DNA of 12,304 bases, from positions 1-12,304 of the forward strand of contig CAMFYM010000038.1 in NCBI GenBank assembly GCA_946002045.1. The letters run 5' to 3'. The first letter of the stretch is position 1. Each line of letters opens with the position of its first letter. The notes below the pieces were generated by a model. That model saw only the letters and a program-made list of their open reading frames with translations. It was not told the DNA's origin and did no database searches. Shown here in pieces: positions 1-6,025 of the stretch. The position numbers and the translations under genes are program-made. Source of the DNA: an uncultured Clostridia bacterium (GTDB taxonomy: Bacteria; Bacillota; Clostridia; Oscillospirales; Acutalibacteraceae).

Positions 1-50
1 AAAAGAGTAACAAAAGGGTAACACAATGTAACATAAAAGTCAAGGGTAAT
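1..50. repeat. Degenerate GTAAC-rich short repeat at contig edge
   Basis: GTAAC occurs at 7-11, 18-22 and 28-32, steps of 11 and 10 bp, and a related GTAAT lies at 46-50. The first two units are near-identical 11-mers (AAAAGAGTAAC and AAAAGGGTAAC). The spacing is about one helical turn, as in some protein-binding arrays, but the array is cut by the contig edge and copies are few. Function is unknown. No convincing terminator for the HAD gene is visible in this stretch. Confidence 0.4.
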
Positions 51-80
51 ATGCTATTTTTAGGCAATAAAGAGTAATCA

Positions 81-650
81 TTATTTAATCTTTTCAATTT
101 TATCCCCTGTTACAAAATACACATGGTCGGAAATATCCATCATTGCCTTATCGTTCATGGAATCGGTATAAAAATTATCAATATGGGCATCGGGATACGC
201 CTCTCTAAAGAATTTCACTTTATTTTCCAAAAAGCAAAGACGCTCAAATTTTCCTGTTTTGGGGTTGATTGAAGATGTAACATAATTCTTTATGCCCATC
301 CTCTTTGCAATCTCCTCAAGAATAAAGTCGGTTGTCCCCGAAACAATAATATCATCATCACGCCTAACATCATTATACCAAGGCTTGATTTTATGCTGAT
401 TTATGTCCCAAAATTTTTTAACATCCTCTTTGGCAGTATCTATCTTCTTAACATAGTATCCCTCAAGAAATCCTGCATATGCCTTGATTGCCTCGTCAAC
501 GGTAAAAAGATGACAGGTGTCCTTGAAATAGATATATAAAAGCTTTGGTATATATTTCCAAATCTTCGGGTCGGTTTTTATGTAATAAACGATAAAATCC
601 ACTAATGTTTCGCCATCGTATATTGTGTTGTCAAAATCAAATACATTCAT
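81..650 (-). CDS. HAD-superfamily hydrolase (subfamily IB, phosphoserine phosphatase-like)
   Basis: Predicted soluble, Mg2+-dependent phosphatase of the haloacid dehalogenase superfamily; the substrate is not predictable. Taking Met at 650 as residue 1 (189 aa), all four HAD motifs are present. Motif I is FDFDNT, with nucleophile Asp5 and acid/base Asp7. Motif II is the Ser in VSGTTD (about residue 104). Motif III is the Lys in ENKVKF (about 144). Motif IV is FYTDSMND, with Asp163 and Asp167. The stretch between motifs I and II is helical and rich in Lys and aromatics, as in the C1-cap of IB enzymes. An upstream in-frame ATG at 662 would add four residues, but its AAAGG lies only 2 nt away. 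The ATG at 650 has GGGA 6 nt upstream and starts right before the motif I strand, as is usual. It is transcribed alone and divergently from nadB. SerB-like or nucleotidase activity is possible; a role in NAD metabolism is only a guess from position. Confidence 0.85.
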   Translation of the reverse strand: MNVFDFDNTIYDGETLVDFIVYYIKTDPKIWKYIPKLLYIYFKDTCHLFTVDEAIKAYAGFLEGYYVKKIDTAKEDVKKFWDINQHKIKPWYNDVRRDDDIIVSGTTDFILEEIAKRMGIKNYVTSSINPKTGKFERLCFLENKVKFFREAYPDAHIDNFYTDSMNDKAMMDISDHVYFVTGDKIEKIK

Positions 651-678
651 ATAAATTCCCATAGCCTTTCATAATCAT

Positions 679-707
679 ATTTTATCATAATACAAATTCT
701 TTATCAA
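679..707 (-). promoter_or_regulatory. Sigma-A-type promoter for the HAD hydrolase
   Basis: On the minus strand, TTGATA (702-707) and TAAAAT (679-684) are separated by 17 bp. This places transcription start near 672, about 20 nt before the chosen start codon. An alternative TTGTCA/TATTAT pair with an 18 bp spacer overlaps it. The -35 lies 2 bp from the -35 of the divergent nadB promoter. Confidence 0.5.
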
Positions 708-709
708 CC

Positions 710-738
710 TTGACAAGTGAGTTAAAAAATTATATATT
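710..738 (+). promoter_or_regulatory. Sigma-A-type promoter of nadBC
   Basis: A perfect TTGACA (710-715) is followed by a 17 bp spacer and TATATT (733-738), predicting transcription start near 745 and a leader of about 42 nt. The Shine-Dalgarno AAAGG lies just upstream of the ATG at 787. Confidence 0.65.
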
Positions 739-742
739 AGAA

Positions 743-755
743 TAAGTATATCTTA
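743..755. promoter_or_regulatory. Inverted repeat at predicted nadBC transcription start
   Basis: TAAG-N5-CTTA straddles the predicted start point, a typical repressor position. A second short palindrome, CTTG-A-CAAG (709-717), covers the -35. NAD synthesis genes in Firmicutes are often under niacin-responsive NiaR, but I cannot match either repeat to that consensus from memory. Operator function is therefore an inference from position and symmetry only. Confidence 0.25.
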
Positions 756-786
756 AATCAAACCAATATTAAAAGGGCAAAGGTTT

Positions 787-2118
787 ATGGACATAAAGGA
801 TTTTATTAAAACTGATGTTGTGATTGTAGGAAGTGGTGTTGCAGGGCTGTTTGCTGCGCTTTGCTTACCCGACACCACTGATGTTCTTGTTATCACCAAG
901 GAAAATCTTAAGGAGTGCGACTCCTATTTGGCACAGGGTGGCGTTTGCGTATTAAAGGACATTGATGACTTCAACTGCTATTTTGAGGATACAATGAAGG
1001 CAGGCCATTACGAAAACAATCCCGAATCTGTAAGGGTTATGATTGAATCATCAACCGATGTTATTTCAACTCTTGTGGAGTTAGGCGTTAAATTCGACAC
1101 GGACGATGACGGTGACTTTGATTACACAAGAGAGGGTGCCCACAGAAGAAACAGAATTCTTCACCACAAGGACGAAACAGGTAAGGAAATTACTGCCACT
1201 CTGTTGAGAATTGCTAAAAAAAGAGAAAACATTACATTTGTTACTCAAACAACAATGATTGATTTTATCGAAAAGGATAATGTTTGCCAGGGTATTGTTT
1301 GCGAGGATGAGTATGGCGAAATGGGTGCAATCATTGCAAAGGATATTATTCTTGCAACAGGTGGCATCGGTGGACTTTTCCTTAATTCAACAAATTATCC
1401 ACACATAACCGGCGACTCCTTTGCTTTATCACTAAAGCACGGTGTTGAGCTTCAGGATATGAATTATATTCAAATTCACCCTACCACCCTTTACAGCAAA
1501 AAAAAGGGCAGGAGATTTTTAATCAGCGAAAGCGTTAGAGGTGAAGGTGCAATTCTCCTTAACGAAAAGGGAGAAAGATTTACAGATGAGCTCCAGCCCC
1601 GTGATGTTGTTACAAACGCCATTGTTGAAGAAATGGCAAAATTCGGCACAGACCATGTGTATATCACCCTACCGAATATGAGTAGCCAAGAGGCTAAGGA
1701 AAGGTTCCCCAATATTTATGAGGCTTGTATGGACGAGGGATACGATATTACAAAGGACAAGGTGCCTGTTACTCCTGCACAGCATTATATGATGGGTGGA
1801 GTTAAAACCGATATTAACGGAAAAACCTCTATGGAGCATCTTTATGCTGTGGGCGAAACTGCCTGCAACGGTGTTCACGGCAAAAACAGGCTTGCATCTA
1901 ACTCACTGCTTGAAAGCTTAGTATTCTCAAAGCGTGCAGCAATGCTTATTGCCAAGGACACTCAGGACAAGCCCATTGACCTGCCTGACATTGATTTAAA
2001 ATCATACCCTGAAAAGTCAGTAAGGGAAAAGGAATTTAAAAAGCTTATTATGGACGATATTAAAGGAAGGGACCGTGAATTTTATGATAAATGGTGTAAC
2101 AATGAAAATCAATGTTGA
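787..2118 (+). CDS. nadB: L-aspartate oxidase NadB
   Basis: FAD-dependent cytoplasmic oxidase that converts L-aspartate to iminoaspartate, the first step of de novo NAD synthesis; in anaerobes fumarate can serve as the electron acceptor. The 443-aa protein has an N-terminal dinucleotide fold (VVIVGSGVAG, Gly15/17/20) and a flavin-contacting SYLAQGG segment (46-52). Residues matching the known NadB active site are all visible: Glu116 in TREGAH, His231 in IHPT, Arg272 in PRDVV, His333 in QHYMMGG and Arg368 in NRLASNSLLE. Those last motifs identify NadB, although succinate dehydrogenase and fumarate reductase flavoproteins share the fold. It is about 100 residues shorter than E. coli NadB and lacks most of the C-terminal helical domain, as do other clostridial NadB proteins. 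The start has AAAGG 4 nt upstream. It overlaps nadC, so translation is probably coupled. No nadA is in the window. Confidence 0.95.
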   Translation: MDIKDFIKTDVVIVGSGVAGLFAALCLPDTTDVLVITKENLKECDSYLAQGGVCVLKDIDDFNCYFEDTMKAGHYENNPESVRVMIESSTDVISTLVELGVKFDTDDDGDFDYTREGAHRRNRILHHKDETGKEITATLLRIAKKRENITFVTQTTMIDFIEKDNVCQGIVCEDEYGEMGAIIAKDIILATGGIGGLFLNSTNYPHITGDSFALSLKHGVELQDMNYIQIHPTTLYSKKKGRRFLISESVRGEGAILLNEKGERFTDELQPRDVVTNAIVEEMAKFGTDHVYITLPNMSSQEAKERFPNIYEACMDEGYDITKDKVPVTPAQHYMMGGVKTDINGKTSMEHLYAVGETACNGVHGKNRLASNSLLESLVFSKRAAMLIAKDTQDKPIDLPDIDLKSYPEKSVREKEFKKLIMDDIKGRDREFYDKWCNNENQC

Positions 2119-2941
2119 CGATTATATCCTTAACACATTAAAGGAGGATATTACATCTGAGGATGTGTCAACCAACGCAGTTATGCCTGAGGACAAGCAG
2201 GGCAAGGCTGACCTTATATGCAAGCAGGACGGTATTATTTGCGGCCTTGATATTTTCAAGCGCACCTTTGAGCTTCTTGACAGCACCAGCAGATTTGAAG
2301 CAAATTTCAAGGACGGCGACAAAGTAAAAAAGGGCGACCTGTTAGGTGTTATATACGGCGACATCAAAGCAATCCTCAGTGGCGAAAGAACAGGTCTTAA
2401 CTATCTGCAAAGAATGAGTGGTATTGCTACTATCACAAAAGAATATGCCGAGATGCTTGAGGGGTACAAAACAACTCTCCTTGACACAAGAAAGACTACA
2501 CCGAATATGCGTCCCTTTGAAAAGTATGCAGTAACAGTAGGTGGAGGTACTAACCATAGGTATAATTTATCCGACGGCGTTTTGCTTAAGGATAACCACA
2601 TTGGCGCAGCAGGCTCAATTACAAAGGCAATCCAAATGGCAAAGGCATATGCCCCGTTTGTTAGAAAAATTGAGATTGAAACAGAAACATTAGAGCAAGT
2701 GCAGGAGGCACTTGATGCAGGCGCAGATATAATTATGCTTGACAATATGGATAACGAAACCATGAGGAAAGCTGTTGAGCTGATAAACGGCAGAGCAGAA
2801 ACAGAATGCTCCGGCAATGTTACAAAGGAGCGCCTAAAGGAGATTGCAGAAATCGGTGTTGACTTTGTATCCTGTGGTGCATTAACTCACTCAGCACCGA
2901 TTATGGATGTTAGTCTTAAAAATCTTGTTCCTATTGAATAA
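2102..2941 (+). CDS. nadC: Nicotinate-nucleotide pyrophosphorylase (quinolinate phosphoribosyltransferase) NadC
   Basis: Converts quinolinate and PRPP to nicotinate mononucleotide, CO2 and pyrophosphate, the step that commits quinolinate to NAD. The 279-aa length fits the family. An N-terminal domain (1-105) precedes the alpha/beta barrel. Diagnostic motifs are SGERTGLNYLQRMSG (93-107), LLDTRKTTPNMR (126-137, basic residues for quinolinate and PRPP), GGGTNHRYNLSDGVLLKDNHI (147-167), EIE (191-193), MLDNM (212-216) and SGN (237-239). The start is uncertain. ATG at 2102 gives the usual NadC N-terminus just before DDYILNTLKEDI but has only a weak GGTG site. In-frame GTG at 2075 and ATG at 2084 lie nearer a good GGAAGG site at 2065-2070. 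Every option overlaps nadB (by 17 to 44 nt), so the two genes form a translationally coupled operon driven from 710-738. Confidence 0.95.
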   Translation: MKINVDDYILNTLKEDITSEDVSTNAVMPEDKQGKADLICKQDGIICGLDIFKRTFELLDSTSRFEANFKDGDKVKKGDLLGVIYGDIKAILSGERTGLNYLQRMSGIATITKEYAEMLEGYKTTLLDTRKTTPNMRPFEKYAVTVGGGTNHRYNLSDGVLLKDNHIGAAGSITKAIQMAKAYAPFVRKIEIETETLEQVQEALDAGADIIMLDNMDNETMRKAVELINGRAETECSGNVTKERLKEIAEIGVDFVSCGALTHSAPIMDVSLKNLVPIE

Positions 2942-2959
2942 ACTATTTATAAACAGATT

Positions 2960-2999
2960 AAGGGATTGTGTGTTAAAGATAACATACAATCCCTTTTGT
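2960..2999. terminator. Rho-independent terminator between convergent nadC and spoIIE
   Basis: A 15 bp stem (2960-2974 with 2981-2995, one G-U pair) has a six-base loop and is followed by TTTTGTT on the plus strand. It begins 18 bp after the nadC stop and reaches the spoIIE stop codon at 2999-3001. The weaker minus-strand T-run means it may terminate spoIIE less efficiently. Confidence 0.85.
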
Positions 3000-5050
3000 T
3001 ATTGCATAAGTCTTGCTACTATTACCGACATATCATCACGATGCCGTTCCTCGCTGTGCTCAACGGCAAAATCAAGTATCGCCTGTGCCTTGTCATTTGG
3101 CGAATCACTATCGTCGTATTTTATAAAATCCTCAATCAAATCCTGACCCACATCTGTTACGCCGTCACTCATCATAATTATTTCGTCGTTAATATTCAGC
3201 ACCGTTGTGCGCTTTGCAAATTCAATGCCACGAAGTATTCCGGCAGGCATTGATGATAATTCGCATTTTGTTATGGAATTACCCTTGCTTATGTACGATG
3301 CAGGTGCACCTGCCTTGTAAAATTCACATTTGCCTGTAAACAAGTCAACACAGGCACAGTCAAGAGTTGCAAGACTTTCGTCGCTGCTTTTAACAAGCAA
3401 GGCACTGTTAACCACCTTTAAAGAGGAATCAAAGCCAAAGCCTGCCGACAGTAGCTTTGACAAAAGGCCTGCACCCATTGCACCGTCAAGAGCAGCTCGT
3501 CCACCCTTGCCCATTCCGTCACTGATAATGAAAATCATATGTCCTCGTGAATCGTTAATAACCTTAACAGTATCGCCACACAGCTTGCCCTCGGCACAAT
3601 ACTGTGCAAAGCCAAAGCTGACCTTAAAGTTCGGCTTTTCAATAATAGACAGCATCACATTTGAGCCTGAAAAATTTGCTCTGCTTTTTTCAAATTCTCT
3701 TCCACAGATTTTTTCTATTTCATATTTTATTTTTGGATTTTCTAATCCCTTTGCCTTTGATGAATCAAGGATTTCAATTCTCATTCTGTCAAATTTATCA
3801 ACGATAACAGAAATGTTTTCGGGATAAATCTCATACTCACCAAGCATTCTTCTTATCTTGCCTGCTGATTTAAAATCAAAGATTTCTGCCTCATTAAACT
3901 CAAAAGCCAAGTCCCCAAGCATATCGGATATAGAGAAAAACTGTTCTGCTGCCACCATACGAAGCTCGCTTTCCATAGGCTCAATTCTGCCCAACTCGTT
4001 GATTTTTTCTCTGACATCACGAACGCTTTCGCTAACCTGTGCCAAGGCTGACGACGCAAAACGAAGTCGCACCACAAGACTTTGACGAAGGCTACCGTCA
4101 GGGGCAATATCGGCACCACTCTCATAAAACTCGTTGATTTTATCTGTTATGACTTCAGGAAGAAGAACTAATATTACTGAAGCAACAACGCTTTCAATGA
4201 CACAGCAAACAGCAAAATCACCTGCCCTTGATGCTACTGCAAAAAACACCATAGAAAGTGAAAAGCTGATACCTATACCAAACTTTGAAACAGAGGTAAA
4301 AAGTCCTGACACTAAAGCAGAAAAGGCATATGAACCCAGCAAAAACATACTGTTTTCTCTGCTTATTCCAAGTGCAAAGCCAAGGCTTAATGCAATAATA
4401 ATTCCACGGCCTAAGGAGGCAAACCTAACGGCAGTTAATATTGACAGCACGGCAATAATCCTTGCAGGAGAAACTCCCTTGATTTCCAAAAAGGACAAGC
4501 CTGCCAACACAACAGATACGGAAACCAGAAGACAGGTAACATCTGTCAGTGGCAACGCTTTGTACTTAAGTCTTTTAAAATTACAGTAAACTGCTCTAAA
4601 AAAGAAAAAGGAGCAGCCCAGGGCTAATACCGATTCACCCAAGGTTAAGGCGTATGCACCTATAACATCTGCATTTTTTATATTCATAACAATTCCTGTT
4701 GACAAAACTGACAGAAACGAAACAAGCATTGGCAGATAGGCTTCTTTTTTAGAATTAAACAGGTTTATTGCCAGTGCACCTAAGCAGGAAATAATAACTG
4801 CACTAAAATACCTTACGGCATTTTCTCCGTCACAGAACACTAAATATCCTATGCCTGCACCTATTGCAGAGAACAAAAAATTCTTTTTATCGCTGACTGA
4901 AATTAGTGAAATGGCAAAAGGACAGCAGCCACCCACAACTGATGAAAAGCTCATCACAAAGGAAAGCAAAAGCCATATTCCCCTTGCAAATATTTCCTTA
5001 ATTATTACCTTGTACGAATTGTTAATTTTTAATTTTTCTTTAACCTGCAT
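2999..5050 (-). CDS. spoIIE: Stage II sporulation protein E (SpoIIE), membrane PP2C-type serine phosphatase
   Basis: Membrane phosphatase of the asymmetric sporulation septum. In the studied Bacilli it dephosphorylates SpoIIAA, freeing sigma-F in the forespore, and it also interacts with FtsZ. The 683-aa protein has three parts: about ten hydrophobic segments (residues 24-300), a charged central region with helical character (300-465), and a C-terminal PP2C domain (about 470-683). Metal-binding residues are visible: Asp511-Gly512 in ISDGMGKG, Asp629 in MSDGVTD and Asp673 in RDDMSV; CGD at 491-493 matches the usual SGD/CGD motif. The family is often around 800 aa. The shortfall falls mainly in the central region, which is linked to FtsZ binding and phosphatase control. 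AAAGGA lies 6 nt before the ATG. It is transcribed alone from a promoter with a Spo0A-type layout. Presence of this gene implies a genuine spore-former or a recent descendant of one. Confidence 0.95.
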   Translation of the reverse strand: MQVKEKLKINNSYKVIIKEIFARGIWLLLSFVMSFSSVVGGCCPFAISLISVSDKKNFLFSAIGAGIGYLVFCDGENAVRYFSAVIISCLGALAINLFNSKKEAYLPMLVSFLSVLSTGIVMNIKNADVIGAYALTLGESVLALGCSFFFFRAVYCNFKRLKYKALPLTDVTCLLVSVSVVLAGLSFLEIKGVSPARIIAVLSILTAVRFASLGRGIIIALSLGFALGISRENSMFLLGSYAFSALVSGLFTSVSKFGIGISFSLSMVFFAVASRAGDFAVCCVIESVVASVILVLLPEVITDKINEFYESGADIAPDGSLRQSLVVRLRFASSALAQVSESVRDVREKINELGRIEPMESELRMVAAEQFFSISDMLGDLAFEFNEAEIFDFKSAGKIRRMLGEYEIYPENISVIVDKFDRMRIEILDSSKAKGLENPKIKYEIEKICGREFEKSRANFSGSNVMLSIIEKPNFKVSFGFAQYCAEGKLCGDTVKVINDSRGHMIFIISDGMGKGGRAALDGAMGAGLLSKLLSAGFGFDSSLKVVNSALLVKSSDESLATLDCACVDLFTGKCEFYKAGAPASYISKGNSITKCELSSMPAGILRGIEFAKRTTVLNINDEIIMMSDGVTDVGQDLIEDFIKYDDSDSPNDKAQAILDFAVEHSEERHRDDMSVIVARLMQ

Positions 5051-5088
5051 TGTTTATCCTTTCACAACACCTCTCCCCACAAATTAAC

Positions 5089-5121
5089 ATTATACAAACA
5101 CATACAGAAAAATATTGTCAA
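5089..5121 (-). promoter_or_regulatory. spoIIE promoter with 21 bp spacer (Spo0A-activated sigma-A type)
   Basis: On the minus strand, a perfect TTGACA (5116-5121) and a perfect TATAAT (5089-5094) are separated by exactly 21 bp (5095-5115). The start point would be near 5082, giving a leader of about 32 nt. The B. subtilis spoIIE promoter is known for the same feature: consensus hexamers at an over-long 21 bp spacing that make it dependent on phosphorylated Spo0A. The coordinates are seen directly; the regulation is inferred from that precedent. Confidence 0.75.
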
Positions 5122-5122
5122 A
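5116..5122 (+). promoter_or_regulatory. Putative Spo0A box overlapping the spoIIE -35
   Basis: TGTCAAA on the plus strand is one base from the Spo0A consensus TGTCGAA (TGNCGAA) and coincides with the -35 hexamer read on the other strand. Spo0A acts from such a position in class II activation. A 7-mer with one mismatch is weak alone; its location and the 21 bp spacer give it weight. Confidence 0.5.
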
Positions 5123-5149
5123 AAAAGGAGCTATGATTTACATAGCTCC
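5120..5149 (-). terminator. Terminator of the DUF2238-like gene, abutting the spoIIE -35
   Basis: A perfect 9 bp stem (5127-5135 with 5141-5149) has a five-base loop. On the minus strand it is followed by a run of seven T (5120-5126). It lies 8 bp after the membrane-protein stop codon. The last two T of the run are also the first two bases of the spoIIE TTGACA, so terminator and promoter share bases. Confidence 0.9.
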
Positions 5150-5157
5150 AAAAATTT

Positions 5158-5841
5158 TTATTTGCTTTTTGCTTTTTTATTATTCCTTAAAACTATCATA
5201 AATATCATACCGATAATGCCACCTACTGCATTCATCATCATATCGGTCATTGTGTCTACCAAGCCAAGATAGCCGTATTCATTACGATATTTTGATATGT
5301 CAATCATTTCCGTTTCCTTGCCAAACTTTGCAAGCTGAAGATTTGTGCCGTGGAGCGTGTCCATCAAAAACTCATAAAATTCCCAGCCAACAGCAATGGA
5401 AAGAGCAAACATTATTGAAAATAATGCTGCAAGAGTTGCTGCACATTTGCCCTTCTTTTTTTGAATAATGCAGGCAAAATCATAACCGAACACAGCACAT
5501 ACAACGCCGGACAAAATGTGCATCATATTATCAAACCACCACACCTTGTCAAAAAGCCCCACATATGAGCCGATAACTATGCCCACAAAAATAATAATAT
5601 TAAGCATTGTTTGACTGAGTGGAGGAACATCCTCTATAAAGCTGCCGTTACCAAACACCTGAAACATATCCCACAAATGAGTAAATATAAAACAAAATAC
5701 ACTTTCAAATCCCATTACAACATCGCCTGTTACAAAGGAATAAACGGCACAGCCAACCATAAACGCTCTTACTATCAGCCAAAAAGCAAGTTGAGCCTTT
5801 GGTATTTTGTGAATAGGGTCTTTTTTTACCTTGTATGCCAC
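5158..5841 (-). CDS. Multipass membrane protein, DUF2238/YjdF-like
   Basis: Predicted 227-aa inner-membrane protein with about six hydrophobic segments (roughly residues 16-36, 43-56, 76-97, 106-125, 134-153 and 200-218) and a basic C-terminal tail. Conserved polar residues lie within or beside membrane segments: FDNMMH (Asp104, His108), GWEFYEF (Glu154, Glu157) and VDTMTDMMMNAVGG (Asp196, Asp200). This D..H / WE.yE / D..D pattern is what I recall for the DUF2238 (YjdF) family, whose biochemical function is not established. The acidic and His residues suggest metal or ion binding, or a membrane-embedded enzyme, but that is inference. The start is GTG at 5841, preceded by a perfect GGAGG 7 nt away. 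A TTG six codons earlier would place that GGAGG inside the gene. It is a single-gene unit with its own promoter and terminator, located directly upstream of spoIIE on the same strand. Confidence 0.75.
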   Translation of the reverse strand: MAYKVKKDPIHKIPKAQLAFWLIVRAFMVGCAVYSFVTGDVVMGFESVFCFIFTHLWDMFQVFGNGSFIEDVPPLSQTMLNIIIFVGIVIGSYVGLFDKVWWFDNMMHILSGVVCAVFGYDFACIIQKKKGKCAATLAALFSIMFALSIAVGWEFYEFLMDTLHGTNLQLAKFGKETEMIDISKYRNEYGYLGLVDTMTDMMMNAVGGIIGMIFMIVLRNNKKAKSK

Positions 5842-5848
5842 ATTTTTG

Positions 5849-5853
5849 CCTCC
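5849..5853 (-). promoter_or_regulatory. Ribosome binding site fixing the DUF2238-like start
   Basis: GGAGG on the minus strand lies 7 nt before GTG at 5841. It selects the GTG over the longer reading frame that opens with TTG at 5859 and would read the site as Gly-Gly. Confidence 0.8.
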
Positions 5854-5873
5854 AAACAAAAAAATTCTTTTTC

Positions 5874-5901
5874 ATTTTAACATATAAGCAGAAAAAGTCA
5901 A
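5874..5901 (-). promoter_or_regulatory. Sigma-A promoter of the DUF2238-like gene, with extended -10
   Basis: On the minus strand, TTGACT (5896-5901), a 16 bp spacer and TAAAAT (5874-5879) are preceded by TGT, which forms an extended -10. Predicted transcription start is near 5867, giving a leader of about 26 nt. Confidence 0.6.
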
Positions 5902-5910
5902 ATCCAAAAT

Positions 5911-5931
5911 ATTAAATAATAATTAAATAAT
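5911..5931. repeat. Direct repeat ATTAAATAAT in divergent intergenic region
   Basis: Two identical copies, 5911-5920 and 5922-5931, have an 11 bp period (one helical turn). They lie between the outward-facing promoters of the membrane-protein gene and the acyl-CoA synthetase gene. This could be a shared regulator site, but pure A/T sequence also repeats by chance. Confidence 0.4.
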
Positions 5932-5962
5932 GCTGAAACTTATAGCAAAATTGCATACTGTT

Positions 5963-5971
5963 TGATATAAT
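5963..5971 (+). promoter_or_regulatory. Extended -10 promoter for the acyl-CoA synthetase-like gene
   Basis: TGA followed by a perfect TATAAT (5966-5971) forms an extended -10. No good -35 lies 16-18 bp upstream. Predicted start is near 5978, leaving a leader of about 48 nt before the ATG at 6026. Confidence 0.5.
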
Positions 5972-6012
5972 TAAGTTTAACGATTGCCGATTGATTGCAA
6001 TTATCACATAAC

Positions 6013-6019
6013 GGAGGAG
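6013..6019 (+). promoter_or_regulatory. Strong ribosome binding site of the acyl-CoA synthetase-like gene
   Basis: GGAGGAG is placed 6 nt before ATG at 6026. It rules out the longer frame that begins with TTG at 5984, which would read through this site. Confidence 0.85.
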
Positions 6020-6025
6020 CTCTCG

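Noticed and set aside
2401..2817. 138-codon minus-strand open frame opposite nadC
   Set aside because: It lies wholly inside nadC, whose motifs are unmistakable, and its own translation is Ser/Ile-rich without any recognisable motif.
3330..3827. 165-codon plus-strand open frame opposite spoIIE
   Set aside because: Antisense shadow of the SpoIIE PP2C and central region; no ribosome site and no domain.
4134..4589. 151-codon plus-strand open frame opposite spoIIE membrane region
   Set aside because: Antisense shadow of codons for hydrophobic residues; nothing supports expression.
5984..6025. Possible 14-residue extension of the acyl-CoA synthetase from TTG at 5984
   Set aside because: It would translate the strong GGAGGAG ribosome site at 6013-6019, which clearly serves ATG 6026.
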